From: Duganella guangzhouensis
GTDB lineage: Bacteria; Pseudomonadota; Gammaproteobacteria; Burkholderiales; Burkholderiaceae_D
Reading direction: 5' to 3'
Assembly: GCF_009674535.1 (NCBI RefSeq)
Contig: NZ_WKJK01000005.1
Span: 248,001 to 312,000, forward strand
DNA length: 64,000 nt
Position numbers and translations under genes: made by a program. Of this stretch, positions 47,166-58,900 are shown in pieces (within the stretch, counting starts at the first letter, position 1; every line of letters starts with the position of its first letter). The notes beneath the pieces are model-generated. The model worked only from the letters and a program-made list of their open reading frames with translations, had not been told where the DNA came from and did not search any database.

Positions 47166-49034
47166 TTATTCCTCGTTGTTCAGGAGGGTAGGTAGGTTGA
47201 TATGGGTCTCGCCGGCCTGCTCCAGCAGTCCGGCCGCCGGCAGCGGCGGATAAAACAGGTCACCCTGGCAGCTGTGGCAGCCCAGTTCCTGCAGCACTTC
47301 CAGCTGCTGACGGGTGTTGACGCCCAGTGCCACCACGCGCATGCGCAGTGCCTTGGCCAGATGCACCACGGCGGCCACGATATCGGTGCCACCTTCGTCG
47401 TTGCCGATGCCGTGCACGAAGCTGCGGTCTATCTTCAGCGCGTTGAGCTGCCAGCGTTTGCAAGCCGCCAGCGACGAGCGCGCGCTGCCAAAATCGTCCA
47501 GCGCCACGCGCACGCCGGCCGCTTGCAACTGCGTCAGTAATTTGGCCAGTGGCTCGGTGGCCTCCAGCAGTAGCTTTTCGTTGAGTTCCAGGCCGATGCT
47601 GCCCGGCGCCAGTCCATGCTTGCGCATCAGCGTGGGTAGCGTGTGCAGCAGGTCCGGATGCAGCTGCGGCGTGGTCAGGTTGATCCAGATGCACAGCGGC
47701 CCGTCTGTCGTGGTGCCGTTCAGCCTTTGCCACAGGGCGACGTGTGAACAGCTTTGCGCGATCAGCCAGTGGTCGATGCGGTCCAGCAGTGCGCGCTCCT
47801 GCACGTGCGGCAGGAACTGTGGCGCCGCTAGCAGCCCATGTACCGGATGGCGCCAGTGCAGCAGCGCTTCGGCGGCAATCACGTTGCCGGTGCTGATGTC
47901 GACCTGCGGCTGGTAGCGCAGCTCGAGCTGGCCGGCGGCCAACGCCTTGCGCAACTCCAGCGTCCATTGATCGCGTTCGCGCTCGCGCACATTCAGCGCC
48001 TCGTGGAAGAACTGCACCGGTGCGGCGGCATTTTGCTTGGCGTGGTACATCGCGGTGTCGGCGTTCTTCAACAGCGCTTGCGCGCTGGCGCCATCCTGCG
48101 GGTAAAGGGCGATGCCGATGCTGGCGCCGCTCTTGAGGCGGTGGTTGCCGATATCGAAGGGCAGGGCGCAGGCCATCTCGATTTTGCGGCCGACGCGCGC
48201 CGCGTTGGCCGAGGCGGATTTGCCTTCGATCAGGACCACGAATTCATCGCCACCGAGACGGGCGACGATGTCGGCCACGCGCACCGCCGCCGTCAGGCGC
48301 GCCGCCATCTGGCGCAGCAGCTCGTCGCCGACTTCGTGGCCATAGTGGTCGTTGATCTGCTTGAATTTATCCAGATCGAGGAACAGCAGCGCGAAGCCGA
48401 TGCCGCTGCGGTCAGCGGTGGCGGTCGCATGTTCCAGCTGCTGGATCAGGGCACGGCGGTTAAACAGGTTGGTTAGCGCATCGCGCGTGGACAGTTCGTG
48501 GGCGCGTTGCTCCGCCTGTTTGCGTTCACGGATTTCCTGTTCCAGTTCGGCGTTGATGCGTTCCAGGTCTTGCAGCCGCTGGACGCGCAAGTCCTGGTTA
48601 AGACTGGTCAGCTCATCGCTCTTGATGCGCAGTTGCAGATTCTTCTTTGCCATCTCGACGAACACCGCCACCTTGGCCTGCAGGATCTGCGGAATCACCG
48701 GCGTGAACAGATAGTCGGCCGCGCCTTTCTGGTATGCCTTCAGCCGGTTCAGCTCATCCGCATAGTGGGCGGTGATGAAAATGATGGGGGTGCCGGCCGA
48801 GCGCGGGTGAGAATGGATCGCCTCGGCGGTTTCAAAACCATCCATGCCAGGCATGCTGACGTCCAGCAGGATAACGGCAAATTCGTGCAGTAGCACATGG
48901 CGCAGCGCCTCCTTGCCCGAACTGGCGGTCATCAGCTGATAAATCTGCTGATTAGCCGCGTCCAGCAGCAGACTTTCCAGGGCGTAAAGGCTGGCCTGGT
49001 CGTCGTTGACGAGGAGAACTTTTGGGATCTGCAC
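47166..49034 (-). CDS. Response regulator with GGDEF and degenerate EAL domains
   Basis: The 622-residue product has an N-terminal receiver ([12 protein letters not shown]; Asp in [13 protein letters not shown]), a coiled coil, a GGDEF domain with intact [10 protein letters not shown], and a C-terminal EAL domain. The EAL domain keeps [19 protein letters not shown] and LKIDRSFV, but the usual AEGVET reads ALGVNT, losing the glutamate thought to act as base. It probably makes cyclic-di-GMP but may not degrade it. Start 49034 (GTG) is inferred from the receiver boundary and from a promoter at 49067-49094; a GTG at 49115 would include that promoter. It precedes the poly-HAMP kinase by 2 bp. Confidence 0.85.
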   Translation of the reverse strand: MQIPKVLLVNDDQASLYALESLLLDAANQQIYQLMTASSGKEALRHVLLHEFAVILLDVSMPGMDGFETAEAIHSHPRSAGTPIIFITAHYADELNRLKAYQKGAADYLFTPVIPQILQAKVAVFVEMAKKNLQLRIKSDELTSLNQDLRVQRLQDLERINAELEQEIRERKQAEQRAHELSTRDALTNLFNRRALIQQLEHATATADRSGIGFALLFLDLDKFKQINDHYGHEVGDELLRQMAARLTAAVRVADIVARLGGDEFVVLIEGKSASANAARVGRKIEMACALPFDIGNHRLKSGASIGIALYPQDGASAQALLKNADTAMYHAKQNAAAPVQFFHEALNVRERERDQWTLELRKALAAGQLELRYQPQVDISTGNVIAAEALLHWRHPVHGLLAAPQFLPHVQERALLDRIDHWLIAQSCSHVALWQRLNGTTTDGPLCIWINLTTPQLHPDLLHTLPTLMRKHGLAPGSIGLELNEKLLLEATEPLAKLLTQLQAAGVRVALDDFGSARSSLAACKRWQLNALKIDRSFVHGIGNDEGGTDIVAAVVHLAKALRMRVVALGVNTRQQLEVLQELGCHSCQGDLFYPPLPAAGLLEQAGETHINLPTLLNNEE

Positions 49035-49066
49035 GGCTACGGTAGACGGTGGCGTTTGGAAAATAA

Positions 49067-49094
49067 AAGATACTCTAGTGAGATTCTTAGTCAA
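49067..49094 (-). promoter_or_regulatory. Putative sigma-70 promoter of the poly-HAMP operon
   Basis: On the minus strand TTGACT and TATCTT are separated by 16 bases in an AT-rich stretch. The predicted start of transcription at about 49060 leaves a short leader before the GTG at 49034. Confidence 0.45.
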
Positions 49095-49323
49095 GTTTTT
49101 TGTGCGCTGCCGCACAATGATTTATTGCTTTATTCTATCGTTTCAATAGCCAGGCACATAGCTTTTCCATCATGGAAAATATTATCGGAATTTAAATTCC
49201 CTGAGCGCACGATTGACATGGTTTTCGACCGGCAATTCTCACCAATTCTTTCTCTGGTTCCCGCGCAGCATTAATAGTATGCTGCTGTGATGCAAAACAT
49301 TTCCAACTTTAAAGTGATAATGC

Positions 49324-52300
49324 ATGCTGAGATCGGCTAACAGGAGGAAGGCAGTTCGTGGCTCGCGCCTGGTGTTCTGGGGCGTGGGCATTGCCTTGGC
49401 CGCTGGCGTTGGTGCGCTGTTGTACGGCGCCGCCTCCCGCACGGTCGATGATGATGCGGCGCAGCGCTTCCAGAATCTGGCGCGCAGCACGCAGTACGGC
49501 ATCTCGGCCCGCATCAAATCCTATGCCGATTTGACGCGCGGGCTGGCCGCGCTGTTCCAGACCTCGGACCAGGTGAGCCGCCAGCAATTCCGCCAGTACG
49601 TGACCGGCCTGGATATCCCGCGCTACTTCCCCGCCATCGAAGTGCTGAACTGGGCGCCGCTGATCACCGACGCGCAGCGCGATGGCTATGTCGCCGCGGT
49701 ACGCGCCGAAGGCTATGCCGATTTCGACATCACGCCGCCGGGCCGCCGTCCCGACTACGCGGTGCTGACCTATCTCGAACCGGCGCCCCTGCTGTCGGAG
49801 CGTCATGGCTTCGACATCGCCGCCAATCCCGCCGTCGCCAAAACCCTGGCCGGTGCGCGCGACAGCGGCCAGGTGGCGGCGTCCGGCCAGCCGGTCGTCG
49901 TCAAGCTGCCGACGCCGCACTATGGCCTGGGCGTACGGTTGCCGGTCTACCGCCGCAACATGCCGCTGAATACGGTGGAGGAGCGCCGCGCCGCCTATCT
50001 GGGGTCGGTGGGCGCGGGCTTCAGCATTCCCAAACTGGTGCAGGGTGCGATTGACGAGATGACGGTGCACACCGCCCATCTCACCTTGTACGCCGATGGC
50101 AGTGTCGACGTTGAGCGCCGCCGCCTGGTGATCGAAGCCACCGATCGTTTGCTGTACAGCGATACCGGCGCGATGACCGCGACGCCGATGCCGGCGGCAC
50201 AGCGCGCGGACTACTTTGAGACCGTGCTGCCGATCGATTTCAATGGCAGCTTGTGGAAGGCGCAGTTCCAGGTCCGCAAGGATGCGCTGCTGACCGGCTT
50301 CGATTTGTACTTTCCGTGGATCGCCGCGTTGACCGGCTTTGCCGGCATGATGCTGTTGTACAGCTATGTGTTCGTGCTGTATGCCTCGCGCCGCCGCGCC
50401 ATCAAGCAGGGCGTGCTGCTGGATACGGTGCTGAACAACGTCGACGCCTACGTCTACATGAAGGACCAGAACCGGCGCTACCTGTACGTCAACGCGCGCA
50501 TGGCCGATTCGATGGGACTGCCGGTGCAGGACATCATCGGCAAGCTGGATCGCGAACTGCTGCCGGCCGCCGAGGCCGACGCCGCGTGGGCACTGGAGCG
50601 GCCGGTGTTTGCCGATAATATGAAGCGCTCGGGCGAGACCCAGTTCATCGGCCGCGACGGCGTGGTGCAGCATCTGTGGACGGTGAAGGTGCCGGTGGAA
50701 CTGGGGCGTTCGTCGACGGCGGTGATCGGGCTGTCGACCGACGTCACGGCGCTGCATCAGTTGAAGGAGGAGGCGGATGCGGCCAACCAGGCCAAGAGCG
50801 ACTTCCTGTCGAATATGAGCCATGAAATCCGCACGCCGATGAATTCCATCATCGGCATGGCGCACCTGGCGCTGAAGTCGGTCACGCATCCGAAGCAGCG
50901 CGATTATCTGCAGAAGATTTACCACTCCGGCCAGCATCTGCTGGGCATCATCAACGATATTCTGGACTTCTCGAAAATCGAGGCCGGCAAGATGGACCTG
51001 GAGGTGCTGGACTTTACGCTGGATGCGCTGCTGGCCAATATCTCCAGCCAGTTGGGCGAGAGCGCGCAGGCGCGCGGGCTGGAACTGGTGTATGAAATCT
51101 GGCCCGGCCTGTCGCATCAGCTGCGCGGCGATCCGCTGCGGCTGGAGCAGGTGCTGCTGAACTTTACCAGCAACGCCATCAAGTTCTCCGACAACGGCAA
51201 GGTGATTATCCGCGCACGGCCGGTGGAGGAACGCGATAGCCACATCATGGTGCGCTTCGAGGTGGCCGATCATGGCATCGGCATGACGCAGGAGCAGTTG
51301 GATCAGCTATTCCGCTCCTTCCATCAGGCCGACACGTCGACCACGCGGCGTTATGGCGGCACCGGCCTGGGGCTGGTCATCAGCAAGCAGCTGGCGGAGC
51401 TGATGGGCGGCGGCGTCGGGGTCGACAGCAAACCGGGCGAAGGCAGTACCTTCTGGTTCACGGCGCGGTTGGCCAAGGGCGTGCGCTTCCTGCAGCCCAG
51501 CGACGAGTCGGTGCAGCCGGATGTGCTGGATAGCATACGCGGCGCCTCGATCCTGCTGGTGGAGGACAATACCTTCAGCCAGCAGGTGGGGCAGGAGCTG
51601 CTGGAAGATGCCGGCGCCACGGTCTGCGTCGCCAACAACGGCAAGGAGGCGATCGACCTGCTGCTCAAGGAGCGCTTCGATTGCGTGCTGATGGACGTCC
51701 AGATGCCGGTGATGGATGGCTATGAGGCGACGCGCCTGATCCGCGCCCATCCCAAGCTGTCGGCCACGCTGATCATCGCGATGACGGCCAACGCCGGCCG
51801 CGACGACCAGCAGCGCTGCCTGGACGCGGGCATGGACGAATTTGTCACCAAGCCGATCGCACCTAAGCTGCTGTTCGAAATGCTGTCCAAGTGGATGAGC
51901 CAGCGCGCGCGCACCGCCAGCCTTCCGCCGCGCCGGCCGGCGCCACCGCCGCCGTCTTACTTCTCGATGCCGGATGGCGCGGCGGTGCTGCCGCTGCCGC
52001 CGGTGTTTGTGCCGCGCCAGATGGCGCCATCGGCGCCCGCCATGCCATCGCTGGCCAGCGTCGCTGTCGCGACTGCGGCCGTGGCGAATGACGACGTGCC
52101 GGCCGAGCTGTTCGACCTGGCGGTGCTGGCCGAAACCTTCGCCGGCAAATCGGACAAAATGCGCAAATACGCGCTGCTGTTCCTGACCTCCGCGCGCGAC
52201 AGCCTGGCCGAAATGGACGAGGCGCTGGCGATGGAAGACCTGCACCACCTGTCCGAACTGGGCCACCGCACCAAATCCGCCGCGCGCGCGGTCGGCGCCA

Positions 52301-52452
52301 TGCAGTTCGGGAACCTGTGCCTGGCGATGGAAAAAGTCCGCAACGACGCCGACCCCGCGAACGCCACGCGCCTGCTGCAGGAACTGCACGCCATGCTGCT
52401 GGTGCTGGAGGCGCGCATCGAACAGGAACTACTGGCATATGCCCCAAGCTAG
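49324..52452 (+). CDS. CHASE-domain hybrid histidine kinase with PAS, REC and Hpt
   Basis: The 1042-residue product has a membrane helix ([20 protein letters not shown]), a periplasmic CHASE domain (about 75-290; [13 protein letters not shown]), a second helix (about 325-345), a PAS domain ([20 protein letters not shown]), HisKA ([20 protein letters not shown]), HATPase ([10 protein letters not shown]), a receiver with [11 protein letters not shown], a Pro-rich linker and a C-terminal Hpt domain ([15 protein letters not shown]). It is a full phosphorelay sensing a small periplasmic ligand. It is divergent from the poly-HAMP operon, with about 290 bp between the starts. No good ribosome site is seen at 49324. 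Confidence 0.9.
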   Translation: MLRSANRRKAVRGSRLVFWGVGIALAAGVGALLYGAASRTVDDDAAQRFQNLARSTQYGISARIKSYADLTRGLAALFQTSDQVSRQQFRQYVTGLDIPRYFPAIEVLNWAPLITDAQRDGYVAAVRAEGYADFDITPPGRRPDYAVLTYLEPAPLLSERHGFDIAANPAVAKTLAGARDSGQVAASGQPVVVKLPTPHYGLGVRLPVYRRNMPLNTVEERRAAYLGSVGAGFSIPKLVQGAIDEMTVHTAHLTLYADGSVDVERRRLVIEATDRLLYSDTGAMTATPMPAAQRADYFETVLPIDFNGSLWKAQFQVRKDALLTGFDLYFPWIAALTGFAGMMLLYSYVFVLYASRRRAIKQGVLLDTVLNNVDAYVYMKDQNRRYLYVNARMADSMGLPVQDIIGKLDRELLPAAEADAAWALERPVFADNMKRSGETQFIGRDGVVQHLWTVKVPVELGRSSTAVIGLSTDVTALHQLKEEADAANQAKSDFLSNMSHEIRTPMNSIIGMAHLALKSVTHPKQRDYLQKIYHSGQHLLGIINDILDFSKIEAGKMDLEVLDFTLDALLANISSQLGESAQARGLELVYEIWPGLSHQLRGDPLRLEQVLLNFTSNAIKFSDNGKVIIRARPVEERDSHIMVRFEVADHGIGMTQEQLDQLFRSFHQADTSTTRRYGGTGLGLVISKQLAELMGGGVGVDSKPGEGSTFWFTARLAKGVRFLQPSDESVQPDVLDSIRGASILLVEDNTFSQQVGQELLEDAGATVCVANNGKEAIDLLLKERFDCVLMDVQMPVMDGYEATRLIRAHPKLSATLIIAMTANAGRDDQQRCLDAGMDEFVTKPIAPKLLFEMLSKWMSQRARTASLPPRRPAPPPPSYFSMPDGAAVLPLPPVFVPRQMAPSAPAMPSLASVAVATAAVANDDVPAELFDLAVLAETFAGKSDKMRKYALLFLTSARDSLAEMDEALAMEDLHHLSELGHRTKSAARAVGAMQFGNLCLAMEKVRNDADPANATRLLQELHAMLLVLEARIEQELLAYAPS

Positions 52453-52488
52453 AGCGATAATACGGGATCGATCAACCTGAAGAGCTCT

Positions 52489-55400
52489 ATGCACCCTGGC
52501 ATCACCCCCGGCCTGCTGATTTTGCACGGCAACCAGATGGAACAGTTGCGCGCCGCCGTGTTTCAATGGCTGCGTAACCATCCGCTAGGGGCGCTGGAAT
52601 CGGAGATCTTCCTGGTTCAATCCAACGGCGTGGCCGAGTGGCTGAAAATCGCGCTGGCCGAGGAAATCGGCATCTGCGCCGCCTCGCGTGTGGCGCTGCC
52701 GGCGCGCTTCCTGTGGGATGCTTATCGCGGCATGCTGGGCCGCGAGCGCGTGCCGCCCATTTCCGCTTTCGACAAGGGACCGCTGACCTGGCGCTTGATG
52801 CGGTTGCTGCCCGCCTTGCTGGGCGATGCCGTGTTTATGCCGCTGCGCCACTTCCTGGCCGACGGTGAGGCCGAACGCCGGCTGCAGCTGGCCGAACGGC
52901 TGGCCGACTTGTTCGACCAGTACCAGGTCTATCGCGCCGACTGGCTGGACGACTGGGCCGCCGGCCGCGATCAGCTGCGCAGCGCGCGCGGCGAGGTCAC
53001 GCCGCTGCCGGAGGATCAGCGCTGGCAGGCGCAGTTGTGGCGCGCCGTGATTGCGGACGTCGAACCTCACGAGCGAGGCCTCGGCCGTGCCACCGTCCAC
53101 ACCGAATTCGTGCGCGCCAGCGCCGCCGGCGAGCAACCGCTGGGCAAGCTGCCGCGCCGGGTGGTGATTTTCGGCGTGTCCGCGTTGCCGTTCCAGACTT
53201 TGCAGGCGCTGGCCGCCATCGCCCGCCATACGCAGGTGCTGCTGGCCGTGCCCAATCCGTGCCAGTACTACTGGGGCGACATCATCGAAGGCCGTGATCT
53301 GCTGCGCAGCGCGCACCGCCGCCAGCAACTGCGCAATGGCCAGGACCTGGGCCAGATCCCGCTGGAAGAGCTGCACGCCCACAGTCATCCATTGCTGGCC
53401 AGTTGGGGGCGGCAAGGCCGCGATTTCGTGCGCATGCTGGACGAATTCGACGAAGCCGCGCAAGCCGCCGCCGCTGACAACGACGACGTGGCGCCGCTGC
53501 GGGTGGACCTGTTCAGCGACGGCGAGGGCGATACACTGCTGGCGCAGGTGCAGGGCGCGGTGCGTGAATTGCTGCCGCTGTCCGAGCATGACCGGCTGCC
53601 ACCGCTGGCGGACGGCGACCGCTCGATCGAATTCCACGTCACCCACAGCGTGCAGCGCGAAGTCGAAGTGCTGCATGACCAACTGCTGAAAATGTTTGCC
53701 GAGGCAGAGCACAGCGGCCGTCCATTGCGTCCGCGCGATGTGGTGGTGATGGTGCCGGACATTGACACCTTCTCGGCCGCCATCCACGCCGTGTTTGCCC
53801 AGTATCGCCGCACCGATGCGCGCTACATTCCGTTCGAGATCGGCGACGTCAACGACCGCAGCGTCAATCCACTGCTGGTGGCGCTGGAATGGTTGCTGCG
53901 GCTGCCGCAGCAGCGCTGCCGCCAGAGCGAGGTGCGCGATCTGCTGGACGTGCCGGCGCTGGCCGCGCGTTTCGGCCTGTATGAGGAAGACCTGCCGACG
54001 CTGGGCCGCTGGATCGAAGGCGCCGGCGTGCGCTGGGGATTGGATCAGCAGCATCGCAGCGGCCTCGGTCTGGGCCCGGCCGGCGAACAGAATGCCTGGA
54101 TCTTTGGCGTGCGCCGCATGCTGCTTGGTTACGCCAGCGGCACTGGCGGCGAGAACGGTGGCAGCTATGCCGGCATCGAACCATACGCGGAAGTGGGTGG
54201 CCTGGATGCGGCGCTGGCCGGTTCGCTGGCGCAACTGGTGGAAGCGCTGCTGCACTGGCGCGCGGTGCTGGCCGAGGCGCGTTCGCCGGCCGAGTGGGGC
54301 GTGCAGGCGCGCGCGCTGCTGGCCACCTTCTTCAAGGCCAACGAAGAGGGCGACCGCCTGACGCTGGCGCAGCTGGACGATGCGCTCAACAAGTGGCTGG
54401 ACACTTGCGAGGGCGCCGGCTACGACGAAGCGGTGCCGCTGGCGGTGCTGCGCGAAGCCTGGCTGGGATTGATGGAAGAGCCGACGCTGAATCACCAGTT
54501 CGTGTCCGGCGGCGTCACCTTCTGCACACTGATGCCGATGCGCGCCGTGCCGTTCCGCGTGGTCTGCCTGCTCGGCATGAACGACGGCGACTTCCCGCGC
54601 CGCGCACCCAAGGCCGACTTCGACCTGCTGGCATTGCCCGGCATGGCGCGTCCCGGCGACCGCTCGCGCCGCGACGATGATCGCTATCTGATGCTGGAAG
54701 CAGTGCTGGCCGCGCGCGACAAGCTGTATATTAGCTGGGTCGGACGCAATGTGCGCGACAACAGCGAGCAGCCGCCGTCGGTGCTGGTGTCGCAGCTGCG
54801 CGATTACCTGGTCAACGGCTGGCAGCTGGACCTGCATGCGCGCACCACCGAACACGCGCTGCAGCCGTTCAGCCGCCGCTACTTCGAAGATGGCGGCCTG
54901 TTGACCTACGCGCGCGAGTGGCGCGAAGCGCACGGCGAGGAGGGCGACACCGCCGCCGCCACCGCGCTGCCGCCGTTCGAGATCGACGACAAGTTCCGTC
55001 TCAAGCTCAGCATGTTGCACAACTTCCTGCGTCAGCCGGTGCGCTTCTTCTTCCGCCAGCGGCTGGGCGTGATGTTTGGCGACGCGGCGCTGGTGGGCGA
55101 AGACGAGGAGCCATTCTCGCTTGACGCGCTGGAACGCTATGTGCTGGAAGACGCCATGCTGGACGAGGGCAGCGAACAGGAACCGCTGGATCAGGTCTAC
55201 GACCGCCTGTCGCAACGCGCCGAACGGCTGGCGCGCGAAGGCGTGCTGCCGATCGGCTTGATCGGCCAGCAGTACCAGCACCAGCTGGTGGAAGGGCTGG
55301 TGCCAGTGCGCTGCGCATGGTTGACGCTATGCGAGTATTACGACCTCGCCGCGTCCAAGGTGGCACTGAATCTGGTGCTGGACGGCGTGCCGCTGGACGA

Positions 55401-55923
55401 CTGGATCGACCAGCTGCGCATGACCAAGGGCGGCGAAACCACGTGGCTGGCGCAGATGTCCTCGCGCGTGGCCGATAAACAGGGCAAGCCGCGCGGCGAC
55501 AAATTGATCGGCATGTGGTTGCGTCAACTGGCGGTATCTGCTGCCGACATGCAGATCAGCGGCCATCTGGTGGCGCGCGACGCCATCGTCACCATGCGGC
55601 CACTGGACCCGGCGGCGGCGCGGGAAGCCTTGCGTCAGCTGGCCGGCCTGTGGCGCGACGGCATGAACCGTCCGCTGCCCACCGCCTGCAAGACCGCGTT
55701 GGCGCTGGTGCAGGAGGGCGATCCGCGCGCGGTTTACGACGGTGGCTTCGATGTCAACGGCGAAAACGCGGACCTGTGTCTGGCCCGCGTGTGGCCGGAC
55801 TTTTCAGCGCTCAGCGCCGAAGCGGACTTTGACGACGTCTCGCGCCGCCTGTATGGCCCGCTGGCGGCATGGATGGAGCAGGACATTACGATAGAACCGA
55901 TCGATCCGGAGGGCGCGGCATGA
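52489..55923 (+). CDS. recC: Exodeoxyribonuclease V gamma subunit RecC
   Basis: The 1144-residue product starts with the RecC pattern LLILHGNQMEQLRAAVFQWL and FLVQSNGVAEWLKIALAEEI, close to the usual RecC length of about 1120. RecC holds the complex together and recognises Chi during double-strand-break repair. It contains FCTLMPMRAVPFRVVCLLGM and the inactive helicase and nuclease-like domains typical of RecC. The stop overlaps the recB start (ATGA). Confidence 0.93.
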   Translation: MHPGITPGLLILHGNQMEQLRAAVFQWLRNHPLGALESEIFLVQSNGVAEWLKIALAEEIGICAASRVALPARFLWDAYRGMLGRERVPPISAFDKGPLTWRLMRLLPALLGDAVFMPLRHFLADGEAERRLQLAERLADLFDQYQVYRADWLDDWAAGRDQLRSARGEVTPLPEDQRWQAQLWRAVIADVEPHERGLGRATVHTEFVRASAAGEQPLGKLPRRVVIFGVSALPFQTLQALAAIARHTQVLLAVPNPCQYYWGDIIEGRDLLRSAHRRQQLRNGQDLGQIPLEELHAHSHPLLASWGRQGRDFVRMLDEFDEAAQAAAADNDDVAPLRVDLFSDGEGDTLLAQVQGAVRELLPLSEHDRLPPLADGDRSIEFHVTHSVQREVEVLHDQLLKMFAEAEHSGRPLRPRDVVVMVPDIDTFSAAIHAVFAQYRRTDARYIPFEIGDVNDRSVNPLLVALEWLLRLPQQRCRQSEVRDLLDVPALAARFGLYEEDLPTLGRWIEGAGVRWGLDQQHRSGLGLGPAGEQNAWIFGVRRMLLGYASGTGGENGGSYAGIEPYAEVGGLDAALAGSLAQLVEALLHWRAVLAEARSPAEWGVQARALLATFFKANEEGDRLTLAQLDDALNKWLDTCEGAGYDEAVPLAVLREAWLGLMEEPTLNHQFVSGGVTFCTLMPMRAVPFRVVCLLGMNDGDFPRRAPKADFDLLALPGMARPGDRSRRDDDRYLMLEAVLAARDKLYISWVGRNVRDNSEQPPSVLVSQLRDYLVNGWQLDLHARTTEHALQPFSRRYFEDGGLLTYAREWREAHGEEGDTAAATALPPFEIDDKFRLKLSMLHNFLRQPVRFFFRQRLGVMFGDAALVGEDEEPFSLDALERYVLEDAMLDEGSEQEPLDQVYDRLSQRAERLAREGVLPIGLIGQQYQHQLVEGLVPVRCAWLTLCEYYDLAASKVALNLVLDGVPLDDWIDQLRMTKGGETTWLAQMSSRVADKQGKPRGDKLIGMWLRQLAVSAADMQISGHLVARDAIVTMRPLDPAAAREALRQLAGLWRDGMNRPLPTACKTALALVQEGDPRAVYDGGFDVNGENADLCLARVWPDFSALSAEADFDDVSRRLYGPLAAWMEQDITIEPIDPEGAA

Positions 55924-58900
55924 GCGACGTCGCCAATCAGCTTGTCCCGCTGACCTTCCCGCTGCATGGCTCGCGCCTGATCGAGGCCAGTGCCGGCACC
56001 GGCAAAACCTGGACCATCGCCGCGCTGTATGTGCGGCTGGTGCTGGGCCATGGCGGTGACGACGGCTACAAACGTCCGCTGCTGCCAGCGGATATTCTGG
56101 TGATGACCTTCACCCGCGCCGCTACACGCGAGCTGTCCAATCGCGTGCGCGAGCGGCTGGTGGAGGCGGCGGCCTATTTCCGCGAGCCGGCGCCGCATCA
56201 CCAGCCGGACGAGTATCTGGATCAGATTCTGGAATCCTATCCCGACCACGCGGCGCAACAGCAGGCCGCGCATCGTCTGCAACTGGCGGCGGAAACGATG
56301 GACGAAGCGGCCATCTTCACCATCGACGCCTGGTGCCAGCGCATGCTGCGCGAGCATGCCTTCGACAGCGGCAGCCTGTTCGACGAAGAACTGGTCAGTG
56401 ACGAGCAGGCGTTATTTGAAGACGCCGCGCACGACTACTGGCGTCAGCAGGTCTACCCGCTGAACGCCGATTCACTGGATTCGCTGCTGGGCGTGTGGGG
56501 CGATGTGAGCGCGATGAAACGCGCCATTCGCGAACTGGTCAAGCGCGCCGACATCATCGGCGAAGCGGTCGGGCGCGGCGAATCGCTGGGCATGTTGATC
56601 GCCAGGACGCAGCGCGAGCAGCAGGAGCAGTTGGCCGGCCTCAAGGCCGGCTGGTACGAGCGCGCCGACCGCATGGAGCAGTGGATCGCCCAGCATCGCG
56701 CGGCTGATCCCAAGTGCTTCAACGGGAACAAGATGCGCGCCGATTCGCTAGTCAGCTGGTTCAACGGTTTCCGCGAGTGGGCGCAAGATCCGGTGCTGTT
56801 CAAACCGGCGGTGTCGGACACCGCCTGGAACCGATTGACGCCGGAGGGACTGGAAGACGCTTTCGCCAAGAACTTCAGCGCCGTGGTGCCGGAGGATTTT
56901 GAAGCGACGCAGGAGCTGAAGCAGGCATTGGCCGCCATCGATCCGCTGGACCATGTGCTGTATCGTCACGCCGCCGCCGCTGTCGCCGATCGCATGGCCG
57001 AGCTGAAAAAGCGCAGCCGCCAGTTCGGCTTCGCCGACATGCTGGATCGCCTGAACGCCGCGCTGCAGGGAGAAAATGGCGCCGCGCTGCGCAAGCGCAT
57101 CACCGACCAGTATCCGGTGGCGCTGGTCGATGAATTCCAGGATACGGCACCCAACCAGTATCAGATTTTCAACGCCTTGTACCGCGTGGCCGATAATGAT
57201 CCGGAGACTGGCCTGTTCCTGATTGGCGATCCGAAGCAGTCGATTTACGGCTTCCGTGGCGCCGACATCCACAGCTACCTGGCGGCGCGGCGCGCCACCG
57301 CTGGCCGTCATTACCAGTTGGGCACCAACTACCGTTCGACCAAGCCGGTGGTGGACGCCGTCAACCATCTGTTCCTTCACGCGGAGAACCGTTCGCCGGG
57401 ACGCGGTGCGTTCCGCTTCCGTAACCTGCGCACCAAGGAGAATCCGCTGCCATTCGAAGCGGTCGGCGCCAAGGGACGCAAGGAGCGCATGGTGGACGCG
57501 GACGGCGACGTGCCGGCGCTGGTCATCTCCTGCAGCGCCGAGCAGAATCTGAAGGCGGACAGCTACCGCGAATACTTCGCTCATCACTGTGCTGAGGACA
57601 TTGTCGCCAAGCTGAATGACGCGCGGGTTGGATTTGACGGCGGCTCGGAGGGCTTCCAGCGCTTGCAACCGGCCGACATCGCAGTGCTGGTGCGCGACCG
57701 CAAGGAGGCATCCGCGATACGGCGCGCGCTGCAGCGGCGCGGTGTGCCCAGCGTCTACCTGTCGGACAAGGACTCGGTCACTGAAAGCGAAGAAGCTGCC
57801 GACGTGCTGCGCTGGCTGTCGGCGGTCGCCAATCCGCTGGACGGCGCGCTGGCCCGCGCCGCCTACGCTACCCGCACCGCCGGCTTGCCGCTGGCCGAAC
57901 TGGCGCGCTTGTCGTCGGATGAACTGGTGTGGGAAGAGCGCGTCGAACAACTGAAGGCGCTGCACATCGTGTGGCAGCGGCAGGGCGTGCTGGCCATGCT
58001 GCGCCGCTTCATCCACGAACTGCAATTGCCGGCGGCGTTGCTGCAGCAGGTTGGCGGCGAGCGGCGTCTGACCAATCTGCTGCACCTGGCCGAGCTGCTG
58101 CAATCGGCCAGCCGCCAGCTGGATGGCGAACAGGCACTGATACGCTGGCTCGCCGAACAGATCGAAGGCGGCGAGGGCGCCGGCGACGAGCGTGTGCTGC
58201 GCCTGGAAAGCGACGCCGAGTTGGTGAAAGTGGTCACGGTCCACAAATCCAAGGGGCTGGAATATCCGCTGGTGTATTTGCCGTTTGCGGTCACCGCGCG
58301 CAAGGTCGAGCGGCGCAACCGCAGCTTCTTTGAATACAGCGACGACGAGGGCGTGCGCCACATCGACATGACCATGACCGACGCCGCGCTGGATCTGGTG
58401 GAACGCGCACGCCTGCAGGAAGACCTGCGTCTGATGTACGTGGCGCTGACGCGCGCGCGTCACTTCCTGTGGCTGGGCGTGACCGCGCTGTCGGCCCGCA
58501 AGGCCGGCGAGAATACGCTGCACGACTCGGCGCTGGGCTATCTGCTGACCGGCGGCGAAGTGCTGCCGTCCGAACTGATGATGGAACGCTGGCAGCACGC
58601 CTGCCAGGACTGCGCGGCGATCAGCCTGGCCACGCTGGAGATGCAACTGCAGCAGGTGACGCGGTTGAGCCGCGTCGAACAACGCCCGCCGTTGCTGGAG
58701 CCGCAGCATTACAGCGGCCACTTCGAGCGTGACTGGTCGGTCAGCAGTTTCAGCTCGCTGGCGCGGCGCACCGGGCCGACCGGCACCATCAGCGCGGACG
58801 GCGTGGTGCCGCGCGACGCGCAGCAGGAAAAACTGCTGGAGGGCGGCGAGCAGCCGGCCATGGTGCAGCCGACCCGGGTTGAAGACGCGCCGTGGCACCG

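Noticed and set aside
52585..55281. An 898-codon antisense frame across recC.
   Set aside because: Same composition artefact; recC has recognisable family motifs and is coupled to recB.
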